Below, one piece after another: positions 41,101 through 49,246 of a stretch of DNA of 64,000 bases; within the stretch, counting starts at the first letter, position 1, and every line of letters begins with the position of its first letter. Both the position numbers and the translations under genes were made by a program. The stretch comes from Anisus vortex (taxonomy: Eukaryota; Mollusca; Gastropoda; Planorbidae). The notes beneath the pieces were generated by a model. That model saw nothing but the letters and a program-made list of their open reading frames with translations, searched no databases and was not told the origin of the DNA. Where the stretch lies: positions 30,846,581 through 30,910,580 of the forward strand of contig OX421498.1 in assembly GCA_949126835.1 (NCBI GenBank). The letters run 5' to 3'.

Positions 41101-44066
41101 AGCCACTCCAATGCAAACAATATTAGGGTATCCAATTCAACCAAAGCTGGGTGTTGCCAGAGGTATTTTTCTCAGTGAAAAGTGAAAAAGAAAATACTTT
41201 AATGCTTAAGGTGTATTAGTATGCATATATTAAAAGTATCCTTCTGTGTGTTTCCAGGGAAGATCCATCAGTGCAAGCCAGTCTGGATTCTTCAGTCATT
41301 AATGGTAAAGATAAATGTTTATTTCAGAGTAATTCATAACTAACTCATTAGTTAATGCAAGTACTCTGTTAAAAGATAACTCTCTGGATAAAAGTGATTA
41401 TCAAATTAGTTGTGTCTCTTCTCTGAAGTAAATTTCTCTCCAACTCTTCAAATTTTAAAAATAAATAATGAGTGTGACCTGTCCATCACCATTTTCTGTG
41501 GCGGATGACCTCTTCAATTAGTACAAGGGTAGACAACCAAATAAGTTTCAAAATAAAATTATTTTGTGTTTTTTTTTAGTTATATACCCTTCCTGGTAGA
41601 TAATAAACTTTGTTTTAAAAGATTGATAATTTTCTGTTATAATTATCAAAAACATTAAACTATTGAGCGACATAAGTGCTGTAAATATTGTCATAAGATT
41701 AGGATAATATATTTAAAATAATACAATTTAAATTGTAATTATATTCTGAAGAAAAAAAACGTGTAAAAAGCAAAATCAATGTTGATATCACTTAGTTTAA
41801 TGAGGTTGACATCTTGATGTTTTTATAATTTTGTTTGATATGGAAAGTTTAATGAGGTTGACATCTTGATGTTTTTATATTTTTGTTTGATATGGAAAGT
41901 TTAATGAGGTTGACGTCTTGATGTTTTTATAATTTTGTTTGATATGGAATTTAAGTATTTAACTTTCTAGACAGTTCCAAAACAAAGATGTTATATATTT
42001 AAATGGACTGTTTCAGAGAAGAAACACACTCCAATCAATGTTCGACGAACTCATGATCCTTACGACAGTAGTGGCCTTATTACCTGGAGCCCTTACAGAG
42101 CCTCAGATGAAATAGCTGTCATATCTTTACCTAGTACTCAGGTATCATATCAAACTTATTAAAAAATATATCTACCTTATGCATAATATGAAATATAAAC
42201 ATTTCAATCTATTTGGCTATTTGCAAGTAATTATTTCTCTATCATTTTCAATCTGGTGTCAAAATTTGATTTGTTGTCTAATAGCTAATTATGATTCTTC
42301 AAATCAATTGTTTCATTATTTATGCATAGTTGTAGTTTTTCTTTCTGTATGTAATTTTTGTTTTCAATTAAATGTAATAATATTACAGGGCAAGAATGAA
42401 AAAGCTGAACTGTAGTATTTGCATAAGCTTAATATTTGACTTACAAACTCAAGTTAACTAATTTCAATTAAGTAAAATATGTTTAAGTTTGTGAGTTAAA
42501 AAGTATCCAGTTAGACCGAAGTGATTCATAAGGCCGGTGAAGCAGCGTTCACCAGTTTCTGTGGCCACGGCATACTAGGTGATTGTGTGGCCAGTACTCT
42601 GCACAGCCACCTTTACTTTACCCCAACTAAGGTCAGGTACCCATCAGAGCTGGGTAGACTCAGGGACACCAATCCCAGGGAAAAAAATCCTAGCCTGCAC
42701 CAGGATTCAAACCCAGGACCTTCGGTCTGCAAGCTAAACGCGCTGCTGCTAGGCCACCGAGCCCAATAAGTTTGTGAGTTAACCGTTGTTAAATTCATAT
42801 CCAAATAGAGCAGTGAACTTGTTTTAGGTTCGTAAGCAAGACAAGCTTACATATTTTTAAGGTTCCTGTAGGTGTCTTCTTTAACATGATTTGAATAATT
42901 ATAAAAATTCTTAACAGGCTCAAATGATTCCTGCATCTACTATTTATCTACATATCCTGTAGTCTGTTGTAGTGTTGGGGCGCCACAGATGACATGCACA
43001 CAGGCCTCCTCCATTCCTACCATCTCTCAGCCCTTCTCATTGCGTCGCACAACTTTACTCTCATCCACTCCCTGTTGTTGTCCTTCCATTGTATGGTTTC
43101 TTTTTTCTCCCCATTCTGGTGGTGCCTGCTGAATAGTTTTGGCAAGCCTGATGGCTCTTTTTATGTGGCCATTGGCATACCATTTCAGCTTTCTTTTCTT
43201 AAATTATTCCAAAAACTATCAAATTTATTCATTCTAGTGTCTTTTTTTTTAGATTTTGGATGCCAAAATAGATTGTTGAATTATTTTATATTTCCTTCAA
43301 TGTAAAACTGTATATTTCTTTAACCTTTTTGTACTAACTTCACTTCTTCTTCACTACATTACAGACCAATTTGAGTAGTCAGCCTCCTCAGCAGGAAAAA
43401 TTAACAACATCAACATTTGTTGAATCTGCTCCCCCCAGAAAGCTTTCCAGCTACTTCGCTACCCAGCCCGGTGAACCTATTGTTATCAAAACAAAAAGCG
43501 CAGAGGGCAGCCTGCCACCTACTGGAATACAGTCACACCAAGGAAACTCTCAGCGCAATTCTGACACTAGCAGAAAACATCAGGAAACATTTCAGAACCC
43601 AGTTTATGATAATACATTGCCCCTGAGGACTATGGACAGCTACTCCGAGCCTTTCCACGGTTTGGCATCCTACCAGGACCTGCCTACCTCCCACCTGGTG
43701 GAGACAAGCAGAAAGGCAGTTAATGGGAGGCCACCTGTCAGGCAGAGTGCTTGGCAGGAGGAGAGGAGCAAGCTCGGCAAACTGGCCCCGCCCGCCAGCT
43801 CCAGCCCCAGGGACACGGTGGACGTACGCAGCCACACTGCCCCACAGCGCGGCGAGAGAAACAATTACGACGAAGTGGATGTGATAAAAGAGAGTCTGCG
43901 CCCTGGGGCCTCACCTCAGCCTTTCATTGACAGCCTGCGGGACGAGTTGCAGACCCTGTCCAGTAAGACATTGACAAACCAAACGAATGGGGAGCCAAGA
44001 AAGATGAAGAGTAATGGGAGTGAATCTAGCTGGGGCTCCATGCACATCAACAAAAGTAATATCTAA
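15478..44066 (+). CDS. KIAA1549-like: KIAA1549-like (DUF3827 family) mucin-type transmembrane protein, 17 exons
   Basis: Exons: 15478-17173, 17850-20308 (or 20248), 25058-26044, 26344-26647, 27379-27563, 28034-28199, 28864-29033, 34380-34525, 34839-34960, 35625-35719, 36188-36392 (one end uncertain by 1), 36554-36599, 37083-37204, 40734-40802, 41258-41304, 42017-42141, 43365-44066. Every junction has GT-AG ends and matching phase, giving about 2,550 residues. Layout: signal peptide, about 1,800 residues of Ser/Thr-rich ectodomain, membrane-proximal domain, one transmembrane helix, and a Lys/Ser-rich tail. The tail carries motifs I recall from vertebrate KIAA1549/KIAA1549L in the same order: AQREIDKVL, EEARQRMHKLLDDAFSLI and SLRDELQTLSSK. 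Vertebrate KIAA1549 is a single-pass membrane protein linked to photoreceptor cilia and known from BRAF fusions. The ectodomain here looks much more mucin-like, which is inference. Confidence 0.9.
15616..16024 (+). repeat. 18-bp coding tandem repeat (LSTSSD)
   Basis: About 23 in-frame copies of an 18-bp unit of the type TTGTCAACATCATCAGAC inside exon 1. A homogenised subset (YLSTLS, about 15880-15945) shows local expansion. Copy number could vary without breaking the frame. Confidence 0.9.
17174..17849 (+). other. Intron 1 of the KIAA1549-like gene
   Basis: GT at 17174 and AG at 17848-17849 (CTTTAG|AATCC). AT-rich; nothing else seen. Confidence 0.8.
17850..20308 (+). CDS. KIAA1549-like: KIAA1549-like exon 2: 820-residue Ser/Thr-rich ectodomain
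   Basis: The acceptor joins the single G left by exon 1 to AA, giving Glu, and opens into about 820 codons rich in Ser, Thr, Glu and Val with many N-X-S/T sites and almost no Cys. Two donors keep phase 0 for exon 3: CAG|GTTGGT (exon end 20248) and AAA|GTAACT (exon end 20308). The second resembles the GTAACT donor of exon 7. Read without splicing, the frame stops at 20342-20344. No tandem repeat dominates this exon, unlike exons 1 and 3. Confidence 0.8.
20427..20890 (+). repeat. 33-bp tandem repeat (ISQLSPTNNVG), about 14 copies
   Basis: Unit CTCAATTATCTCCCACTAAC plus AATGTTGGTATAT. It is open in frame with Ser/Thr/Pro content, but lies beyond the stop that ends exon 2. Confidence 0.9.
20912..21180 (+). 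repeat. 30-bp tandem repeat (TLRTDQLLTD), 9 copies
   Basis: Unit CTTCGCACCGACCAGCTCTT plus AACAGACACA, followed by two decayed units to about 21240. Directly adjoins the 33-bp array in the same decayed region. Confidence 0.9.
22203..22485 (+). repeat. 39-bp tandem repeat, 7 copies
   Basis: Unit CACTTTGTACCCAAGTTCTT plus CAGCACTGTCTTCATTTCC. The frame reading TLYPSSSALSSFP is the mucin-like one. The longer local ORF uses another frame (HFVPKFFSTVFIS), which is one sign of the frameshifts here. Confidence 0.9.
23560..25057 (+). other. 3' part of intron 2, nothing recognised
   Basis: AT-rich, low-complexity intron sequence ending at the acceptor TTGTTTCCAG|TTTGTC (exon 3). Confidence 0.7.
25058..26044 (+). 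CDS. KIAA1549-like: KIAA1549-like exon 3: repeat-rich ectodomain
   Basis: Phase 0 on both sides (329 codons; donor GCATCA|GTAAGT). Ser/Thr-rich, with nine 16-residue repeats of the type YSENISASTFQTWIPS, each carrying an N-I-S glycosylation sequon. Because the exon is symmetric, it could be skipped or vary in copy number without a frameshift. Confidence 0.88.
25354..25785 (+). repeat. 48-bp coding tandem repeat, 9 copies (16 aa)
   Basis: Units alternate between WIPSY and LIPSY beginnings, pointing to a 96-bp dimer as the unit of at least one expansion. One copy near 25600-25650 is diverged (WITSYSENISGS). Confidence 0.92.
26344..26647 (+). CDS. KIAA1549-like: KIAA1549-like exon 4: Ser/Thr/Pro-rich stem
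   Basis: Acceptor TTCTTTGCAG|GAAAGT, donor GTAACTA|GTAAGT, phase 0 in and phase 1 out. Ends in a Ser/Pro/Thr stem and a few polar residues before the membrane-proximal domain. Confidence 0.88.
26648..27378 (+). other. Intron 4, nothing recognised
   Basis: AT-rich; ends in a long pyrimidine tract and TTTTAG. Confidence 0.7.
27379..27563 (+). CDS. KIAA1549-like: KIAA1549-like exon 5: membrane-proximal domain, first half
   Basis: Encodes FRVRPSVDIQSVAFKNSLEK and on through an Ala/Tyr-rich helix to a basic PLKRKRAS segment. The pattern (beta strand, helix of the 'SLEKGLANAYYLS' type) fits the folded ectodomain next to the membrane in KIAA1549 proteins and is SEA-like in outline. KRKR followed by a small residue is a possible proprotein-convertase site. 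Donor GTTGAT|GTAAGT. Confidence 0.88.
28034..28199 (+). CDS. KIAA1549-like: KIAA1549-like exon 6: membrane-proximal domain, second half
   Basis: Acceptor GATTTTTCAG|ATTGTT, donor GCTCAGC|GTAAGT. Encodes VDANYVVQENGQLVSAQQVT and a following helix (DRLNLLSSQEMA). Strand-helix content continues the exon 5 domain. Confidence 0.87.
28864..29033 (+). CDS. KIAA1549-like: KIAA1549-like exon 7: transmembrane segment and Cys cluster
   Basis: After KW comes a hydrophobic helix IILGCVLGGVLVLAIIIFIL, then CCCCGRCC and basic HAKGK, a typical stop-transfer with a likely palmitoylated Cys cluster. The helix contains a GxxxG-like GCVLGG stretch. Ends phase 0 at GTGAAG|GTAACT, matching exon 8. Confidence 0.92.
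29034..31451 (+). other. Intron 7, 5' part
   Basis: AT-rich. A possible dispersed-repeat segment at about 29310-29650 ends in a GTAAGTAAGTAA tail. Around 30640-31330 the AGGCCTA word is dense and composition shifts before the ORF at 31458. No exon of the host gene is recognised. Confidence 0.5.
31458..34001 (+). CDS. Intron-nested 847-codon repeat protein (unknown family)
   Basis: Continuous ATG-to-TAA ORF inside intron 7 on the host strand, with an in-frame TGA at 31452-31454. The product is hydrophilic and Lys/Ser/Thr/Asn-rich, with no signal peptide, membrane helix or fold that I recognise. Five near-identical 115-residue repeats fill residues about 123-690. A motif of the type G-(L/A/M)-C-x-x-(K/S)-S-V-x-V-K-D recurs about 13 times (two per repeat, two before, one after). 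The C-terminus contains SLYEPI and a Lys-rich end. It could be (a) an independent intronless gene, (b) an alternative first exon, or (c) a cassette exon of the host. In support of (b) or (c), phase-0 acceptors exist at 31487|31488 and 31511|31512, phase-0 donors lie in every repeat, and exon 8 starts in phase 0. An ORF of this length with conserved repeats is very unlikely by chance. Confidence 0.7.
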   Translation: MSCRGNKSVQAKEDVASQQYNKGNENAGAESVKMPPSLKSSDNVSSKDDNKENVAERNTVSPTKATTNASNENKKRSVGMCRGDRSDVKTDILTPVGPTKNVGAVDAQSSAKSDPKGNTNKSSGKVEDMSGSQATTSSSKKVSGGACAGSSSVKTVPAGQGKANENAQNVTTVKNVQANDGKGGLCSSRKSVEVKDTKVLEDTSKQSVSADNTNKRPSVSKKIEKTIDDSKGNINNSSDTVEDMSGRQATTSSSKKVSGGACAGSSSVKTVPAGQGKANENAQNVTTVKNVQANDGKGGLCSSRKSVEVKDTKVLEDTSKQSVSADNTNKRPSVSKKIEKTIDDSKGNINNSSGTVEDMSGRQATTSSSKKVSGGACAGSSSVKTVPAGQGKANENAQNVTTVKNVQANDGKGGLCSSRKSVEVKDTKVLEDISKQSVSADNTNKRPSVSKKIEKTIDDSKGNINNSSGTVEDMSGRQATTSSSKKVSGGACAGSSSVKTVPAGQGKANENAQNVTTVKNVQANDGKGGLCSSRKSVEVKDTKVLEDISKQSVSADNTNKRPSVSKKIEKTIDDSKGNINNSSGTVEDMSGRQATTSSSKKVSGGACAGSSSVKTVPAGQGKANENAQNVTTVKNVQAKDGKGGLCSSRKSVEVKDNKVLEDAAMKQSVSTDNTNKRPSVSKKIEKTIDDKSKEKAKTNEVNKKDNASDVAVKQLAVGQNSLAVANVTKDGNSSPLVASSLQGQPIAEKKVTKSRVGLCCSGSSVKVKDTVTQKGQPVRERALKTTNTNMTEVNKEKLKQAQNVDEDMIDGEDNSDLEEQLTESLYEPISMPKKNKQANKEKKKKAR
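31825..33530 (+). repeat. 345-bp tandem repeat, 5 copies, each with a splice-donor consensus
   Basis: The sequence AAAAAAGTAAGTGG recurs exactly 345 bp apart at GT positions 31881, 32226, 32571, 32916 and 33261. Copies differ by only a few substitutions. The fifth is the most diverged, mainly at its 3' end. The unit is 115 codons, so frame is preserved. Confidence 0.95.
34380..34525 (+). CDS. KIAA1549-like: KIAA1549-like exon 8: proximal cytoplasmic tail
   Basis: Acceptor TCTCCACTAG|AGCTAT starts phase 0. The donor is AAAAAAGT|GTGAGT (phase 2). Encodes SYVDDEPPARKKSLAF and ADPMYASIKP; the YASI tyrosine motif is a possible sorting or phosphorylation site. Confidence 0.85.
34839..34960 (+). 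CDS. KIAA1549-like: KIAA1549-like exon 9: charged tail segment
   Basis: Acceptor AATTACAG|GGAGAA, donor AATGATG|GTAAAT. Encodes Glu-rich then KKKRK-containing sequence (a possible basic nuclear or membrane-contact patch). Confidence 0.82.
34961..35624 (+). other. Intron 9, nothing recognised
   Basis: AT-rich intron sequence. Confidence 0.7.
35625..35719 (+). CDS. KIAA1549-like: KIAA1549-like exon 10
   Basis: Acceptor TTGCTGATAG|AGTTAC, donor GTAGAG|GTATGT. Encodes ELRSVYESQMASLQSKTFSD and GEYTLTSQPTVE. Phases 1 in, 0 out. Confidence 0.84.
36188..36392 (+). CDS. KIAA1549-like: KIAA1549-like exon 11: conserved coiled/IDKVL segment
   Basis: Acceptor CTGAAAACAG|GAAGAA, donor AGAAA|GTAGGT. A charged helix (ENAEEERKKNKQRLREKKK) precedes AYESAQREIDKVLGPRLS, which corresponds to the 'AQMQIDKILDP' motif I recall from vertebrate KIAA1549. 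The boundary positions may be off by one base. Confidence 0.86.
36554..36599 (+). CDS. KIAA1549-like: KIAA1549-like exon 12: short Lys-rich microexon
   Basis: 46 nt, acceptor TTATTTCAG|AAGCAA, donor AAGGAT|GTAAGT. Encodes a run of alternating Lys/Glu/Ser. Phase fit with both neighbours supports it despite its low complexity. Confidence 0.78.
36600..37082 (+). other. Intron 12, nothing recognised
   Basis: AT-rich intron; ends TGTTCTTGCAG. Confidence 0.7.
37083..37204 (+). CDS. KIAA1549-like: KIAA1549-like exon 13: EEARQRMHKLLDDAF family signature
   Basis: Encodes ESLEEARQRMHKLLDDAFSL followed by ISHSKSSIR. It is nearly identical to the 'SIEEARQTMHSLLDDAFAL' segment I recall from vertebrate KIAA1549/KIAA1549L and is the strongest family marker in the gene. 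Donor ATCAG|GTATGT, phase 2. Confidence 0.92.
37205..40733 (+). other. Intron 13, 3.5 kb, with a hAT-like element
   Basis: The largest tail intron; about half of it is the element at 37987-39632. The rest is AT-rich with nothing else recognised. Ends TTTCTATAG|CAACAAG. Confidence 0.75.
37987..39632. mobile_element. hAT-like (Charlie-type ends) element, 1.65 kb
   Basis: Begins CAAGGGTCGGCAACTTTTCG and ends TTTAAGTTGCCAACCCCTG, an imperfect inverted pair of the 'CAGGGGTCGGCAAC' type. Subterminal segments also pair around 'GTGCCAA' (38015-38050 and 39590-39605). Flanks GACTAGTT and GACTAGAG match in 6 of 8 bases, an old 8-bp duplication. The interior is very AT-rich with no transposase ORF, so it is non-autonomous or dead. 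Confidence 0.78.
40734..40802 (+). CDS. KIAA1549-like: KIAA1549-like exon 14: Ser-rich segment
   Basis: 69 nt, acceptor TTTCTATAG|CAACAA, donor TTGAG|GTAATG. Encodes NKVQPIDSSDEPSSSSSKHS. Phases 2 and 2, so it is a symmetric, skippable exon. Confidence 0.82.
40920..41050 (-). pseudogene. LINE 3'-end fragment in intron 14
   Basis: On the minus strand the sequence reads TTTQDRQQWRKLTTEVTICS followed by PQRPQRSWD, then a GATGATGATG-type tail. This is the C-terminal end of a non-LTR retrotransposon protein (the 'DRxxWRxLV ... PQRP' type). Short and truncated. Confidence 0.6.
41258..41304 (+). CDS. KIAA1549-like: KIAA1549-like exon 15: microexon
   Basis: 47 nt, acceptor GTGTTTCCAG|GGAAGA, donor TTAATG|GTAAAG. 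Encodes EDPSVQASLDSSVIN. Phases fit exons 14 and 16. Confidence 0.83.
41796..41950. repeat. About 56-bp tandem repeat, 3 copies, in intron 15
   Basis: Units contain AGTTTAATGAGGTTGACATC, TTGATGTTTTTATA and TTTTGTTTGATATGGAA and are almost identical, so the expansion is recent. Confidence 0.88.
42017..42141 (+). CDS. KIAA1549-like: KIAA1549-like exon 16
   Basis: Acceptor CTGTTTCAG|AGAAGA, donor ACTCAG|GTATCA. Encodes THDPYDSSGLITWSPYRASD and EIAVISLPSTQ. More conserved-looking than the low-complexity exons around it. Phase 1 in, 0 out. Confidence 0.86.
42513..42765 (-). mobile_element. tRNA-derived SINE, copy B, in intron 16
   Basis: On the minus strand the head reads GGGCTCGGTGGCCTAGCAGC (A-box region) and later GGTCCTGGGTTTGAATCCTG (B-box region), followed by the shared body seen in copies A, C and D. 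Antisense to the host gene. Confidence 0.82.
42985..43215 (-). pseudogene. LINE C-terminal fragment in intron 16
   Basis: Minus-strand reading gives RKLKWY, then pieces corresponding to the common retrotransposon C-terminus 'KRKWYGHVTRSSGLAKTILQG ... RQKKRWEDNIKEW'. Frameshifts are present. The 103-codon plus-strand ORF here is its shadow. Confidence 0.55.
43365..44066 (+). CDS. KIAA1549-like: KIAA1549-like exon 17: C-terminal tail and stop
   Basis: Acceptor CACTACATTACAG|ACCAAT, 233 codons then TAA at 44064-44066. Polar, Pro/Ser/Gln-rich, ending with FIDSLRDELQTLSSKTLTNQ, which corresponds to the final 'IKAIREELLRLSQKQ' helix I recall from vertebrate KIAA1549. GC content is clearly higher than the flanks. 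WGSMHI lies near the end. Confidence 0.92.
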   Translation, partial: TNLSSQPPQQEKLTTSTFVESAPPRKLSSYFATQPGEPIVIKTKSAEGSLPPTGIQSHQGNSQRNSDTSRKHQETFQNPVYDNTLPLRTMDSYSEPFHGLASYQDLPTSHLVETSRKAVNGRPPVRQSAWQEERSKLGKLAPPASSSPRDTVDVRSHTAPQRGERNNYDEVDVIKESLRPGASPQPFIDSLRDELQTLSSKTLTNQTNGEPRKMKSNGSESSWGSMHINKSNI

Positions 44067-44612
44067 CATATCAATGAATCTATTTTAGCGATTTGTTCAA
44101 ATGTCACAATAGTAGTGTTTTCCAAGTTATAAATTCTGATTTTAATTTTACACAATCATTGTGTGTCTTTTTCATGCAACTTTTATTGTTTCTGATACAC
44201 TGTTGTTCAATCTGCTTCAAACCTGTTACAGTCAGAAAATGCCTACGATCCTTGTGTTAGAAATAATTAAACATTCCATTATGCAATGGGATGTAATTGC
44301 AATTATATAGACTTTACAAACATTCAAATATATTTCAATTTCTGCATTCATTGCTGTTTATCATAAGTGCCTTTATATACTTTATTTCTTTTGTTGAATC
44401 AGGACTTCAGTACTTAACATTTATGTCAACAAAAATAACATGTTTATAAATATTCAAAATGTGTTGTCCTCAAAGGTGTCCTCACATAAATATATAACAT
44501 TCCAATATAACACTTTGAAACAAAATGATAGACAATATAAATGAGTGATTTAAACCTTTTTTTAAAGTCATTATTCATTGTTTTATTATTAGTTATTAAA
44601 AGGAACATTGTG

Positions 44613-44618
44613 AATAAA
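44613..44618 (+). terminator. First AATAAA poly(A) signal after the KIAA1549-like stop
   Basis: AATAAA about 550 nt past the stop. More distal candidates near 45714, 45747, 46345, 46481 and 46709 would give long AT-rich 3' UTRs. Which is used cannot be told from sequence. Confidence 0.35.
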
Positions 44619-44639
44619 AAAAACATTTCAGTAGATTTT

Positions 44640-47600
44640 AAATTTAAAGCTTTATGAATGAATCAATACTTTATTTTACTTCCACAGTAGACACTATTTC
44701 CAATCGGTTGTATTATAAACTGTAGCCCAAAACTTAATGAGGACTGTTATTATGTTTTCAAAAAACAATTGTGCCATGGTTGAGCCTTAAATCTATGTAC
44801 ATAACATACAAATACAAAGCAGAAGTTTTGATGTATCCATATATGCACCGTCCAACATTTCACTGCAACAGTCCTATGGGAGATAAAGTAATGTGTCAGA
44901 TTTGTTGTCCTTGAGTCTGACATATGTAACAAGTGTGTCAATTAGTTTAATTTTTATTCACTGAGTCTGCCATAACTAGTCTGACAATGTACTTTATTTC
45001 ATCAACCATCTATTAGATTTCTTTCAAGTTTGAATAGTTTTAATAGATTAAAGATGAATGATAAGTTCAACAATTATTTCTACTAATCATTGGCATTGTT
45101 GATATAGAGCTCTAAGTCAACTTGAAAGCATTCAGTTGTGCATAATATACAATGGTGTCATTAAAAAAAATATTTTCTTCTGAAATCCCTCTTTAAAAAA
45201 ATATCAAAATAGATTAAGAATTAACAAATGATAATTTTGATATTTCCTACACAAAAAAAGTGTTGCTTTGAATAGTATCTATGCAAATATTCTTGTGTTT
45301 TAAAGATAGTGATTACAGTTCTTAAGCCAACTTGGATGGAACTTTATTATTCTTATACCTGAGTAAGAAATGTATCTTACAATCAATAACAATTTTGTTA
45401 GTTAAGTGCCTGAAAAAGGTAAATCTGTACAAATATTGTGTATTTTTTTAATAACAAATTAACAGAAAAAATACTTGTACGAATTTAAACTTTTGGTAAT
45501 TACTTTATGAACTTTTGTTAATTTTCCCTAAGTTTGGACATTGAAAATAATGAATTCATGTTTTTTGATGTTTGTAATTTGATTGTCATTGTACAGTGAT
45601 TACAAATCTTGTTATTTAATTGTTGCTTAGAAAATCATAAAATGAAATATTTTTTTACATTTAACTTTAAATTGTACATAAATATAACATATGTATAAAA
45701 AAATATATATGTACAATAAAAAAATTAAGATTTTAGTTATATTATCAATAAAATGACTTACCTGATGTATCATCACATTGCATTGCTATGAACTGATATA
45801 TAAATCTTTTCTGAAAGTTTTGTTTAATAAGTGACTTAGTGTCTTACCTTTTTAACAAATGTCCTGTTAAACTTAAAGAGAATTTCAGGTTGTTGTTTTT
45901 TTCACTAAACTTTCAAATACCTCTGATATTGGCTTTGAATTCATTGAAGCCCCTAATACAAAACCCTAAACACAACAGGAAGAATATTGTATTTTTCTTT
46001 TCAAACTCTTGAAATTAATTTTAAATATTGGTTTAAGTTCTATTAAGTGTTTAGAATTTTTTTTAAAATAATACATAATAGAAACAAATAATTTATGTTA
46101 TAGAATTTAGTTTTGAAGGCTTTAATTTTAAAGTCTTGAAGTTTGGTTTGTAATCTTTATCATTTTCCTAACTTTTCTTGTTAATAAACTAGTATTATTA
46201 TTAGTAACAAAATGAAATAATTGTAGGCATTTTAGTTTTACAATAGTATACAATATCATTCCAAAATGTTATTATATTATATTAGACTTATAAATTTTCT
46301 ATGTGGTGTATTAAAGGTACCTGAATGTATCCACAAAATATCACAATAAATTGTATATGATACAAAAGAACTTCTTGTATTATTTAGTTTTGTGGTTTAA
46401 AATTGAAATAGTTTTTTTGACATTGTCAGATTTCAAATGATTTCAAATGGTTCATAGCTTGTGTTTCACCGTTACTGTTTTAAATAAAGTTGATATTTAG
46501 GTTTTAACCGGTTTGATTTTTTTAGAACAGAATTAGTTGTTTTCATATTAGGATAGTATTTTATTGAATAATTTGTGCAGACTTTAAATGTTTATAAAGC
46601 AGCTTTATTCGTTATAATTTATTAGAGTCAAAATGCTTCTTAAGTTTGATTTCCCACATAAGTTAAATGCTAGTATTACTTATTTAAGAATAAGTGTAAA
46701 ATAACAACAATAAAAATTTGTCATGGTATAAAAGATGTTTAATGAAATCATACATTTGTTGAGAATACAAATTATCAGAAGAAAAGGGGAGGTAATTGAA
46801 ATAAATGTATTTTTATTTTATAGATCAATACATTGGCAAATACATATCTTGAAGTTCATAAATTACAACAAAATACACAATTAAAATGAGTTTTTGAACA
46901 CATCTTTCATTGTCAATGTCAAAAGTTGAAAAAAAAAAAATTATTTTGAATCAAATGCAAAATTCAGACACAATACTTTTAGAATTTTGAAGATAATTTC
47001 TTTTTTCTTTTTAGAGCTATCTCAGAATGATTTAAAAATATTTATTTTGTGCTTCTAAACTGAGACATGAAAAAACAAAAGACAAAAGATAAACGTGGTC
47101 AAAGAATTGACAAAAAACAAACAAAATGGAATCCTGTTGTCATGATAAGTGTCTTATAAAGAAGTTGTAAAAACATAAAAATTTTGCAATGCAGTGGTCA
47201 AGTGGTAAACAGAAATATTTCATACCCATGTGTCACTGAGTCTAACCAATGGTTATCAGCCTTAGCTGGAGAAAATAAACACAGCTTCGCATTAAGCTAA
47301 CCACATAATCCACTATTATTAAAAAAAACATTAAATCTCTTGGACTTTGTTTCACTAATATGGAATAAAACTGTCTAAGAGAGTCATTTTTTTCTATATA
47401 TGAGCTCAAACTTGTGTATTAGAAAAATCAAAAGTATCATCTGTTAATTTCATAAAAAATAGGTGCATTTGCTTTGCAAATGCTTTTGTGCATTTCTTTT
47501 ATGTTTGCAGTAATATCATTCAAACAGTTACAGAATATAAACATGGCATGTTGCCAACATTGTATATTTACACAGTTAGTGACAGTTTACATAACTGGCA

Positions 47601-49240
47601 AAGTATACAGAACTAAAATTAAAAAATTACAAATCTAATGCATCAACATTTCAAAAAAATATATAATTTAATTATATTAAAAAAAAAATCACTTCTATAT
47701 AAGTGCAAGAAATATTGCAATATATGTACAAGTTCCATTCATACAATTACGATCTATACAAATTTACAAGGTTGCTCTCAGCCATTGTTTAGCGTCAAGA
47801 GTACCAAAAGTGTAAAGAGTTCTCCCCCATAAACTTTTTGAGTGGGCTAACCTCCTTCCTGTTTTTTATTATACAGAATTAAGTTGTATTTCAAGAATAA
47901 TAAGATGGTGAATTTTTTTTATACTTTTGACCAGTTCAGTAGACTAGTAAAAGCTGAAGAAAAAGTAAGCTGATTTAGGGAAAATTAAAAGATCACTTAC
48001 ATAAATGATGATATTTTTGAAAAAAAAATTTTTTTTTTTCAACATAGCTAAACAATTAACCTGTTTATATTAACATTTTGGTTTTCTATCATACTAATAA
48101 ATTTAATTGCATACTTTCTTTAATTATGTACGATAGGAACTACAGTGAATGCAAATATACATTGGGATAGATTTGTCAGGGCCAGGGATATATATATATA
48201 AATATAGGATGGGATTCATATATACATGTGCATGAGCAGAAAGAGTGCTTGAAGTAAAATGATGAGAAAATAAAGGTTTTAAATGTTTATCACACTTCAT
48301 ATTCCAAATTTTTGTCCAAAATATGTGTTCATTTAAAAATATTAAAAAGAATTTAAACATAAATCACACACTTTTAGTTGGCAGGAATACATTAGAAAAA
48401 AACAACACATTTGAGAAATTTGTGATAAAATGTAATATGAGCTTTTCGTAAAACATTTTCACTTTGTAATTGTATCGTAAATTGTAACAACTGGTTTTCT
48501 GAAAAAGAAATGGTCACAGCTAGACTATCACTAATTAGCCATGAATGATTTTTTAAATTTTGAAAATTTTATTAGATCTAGCGCTATACTTCAAGCGCAA
48601 AATGAGCGTAAATATTCAATGCAAAATTTAGACAAATAAAATAAAACTAATTTTACAAATATTTAAAAAAAAATTAAATTGAAAGAAAAAAAAACAATAT
48701 TGGTACAAATAATGACTGCATTAGCACAGCATTTTTTGTAATACTAAAATAAGACCAAAGTAGACTCTAATAATGAGTTTTATATTGAAATTATGAAACA
48801 ATTAAAAATATTATATAAGGAATAATAACAAAAACTTAGGTAAAGATTAGGCCTATTCAGACGAAATTGTAAATGAAATGGCTAAGGGTTTAAAACAGGA
48901 TTAGGTTTGTCATAACAAGTTACAATGTATAGGGTATTGAATTCAATTCATGTGTAACGTGTTCTAATTCAATTTCGGTTGCCTAGCAACCAAGTTTCAC
49001 AGGTAGGCGATTGGCAATACTGACACAATCAGCAGAAGTGGGGTGGGGAGGATCAGGTTTACAAAACGTAACTTCTTATTCCGATTGTGTGTCACCAGCA
49101 ATCAGCCATACAGAGTTGAGCTGGTGGATTTCTTGTACTCCTTTATCTGAGGAGTAAATATATATATATTTAGCTGTAAACGTTATAAATAATTGTATAT
49201 ATGTAGCCTATGATATACATATATTATAAGTAAGTAAAGT
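44640..49240. other. Convergent intergenic region, AT-rich
   Basis: Very AT-rich with many AATAAA and TTTATT words, consistent with long 3' UTRs and spacer between two convergent genes. A TATATATATA run lies near 48188. No ORF with domain content. Confidence 0.55.
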
Positions 49241-49246
49241 AACCTT

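Noticed and set aside
42700..42765. tRNA gene on the minus strand
   Set aside because: Same head occurs in four dispersed copies attached to the same body, so it is SINE-derived.
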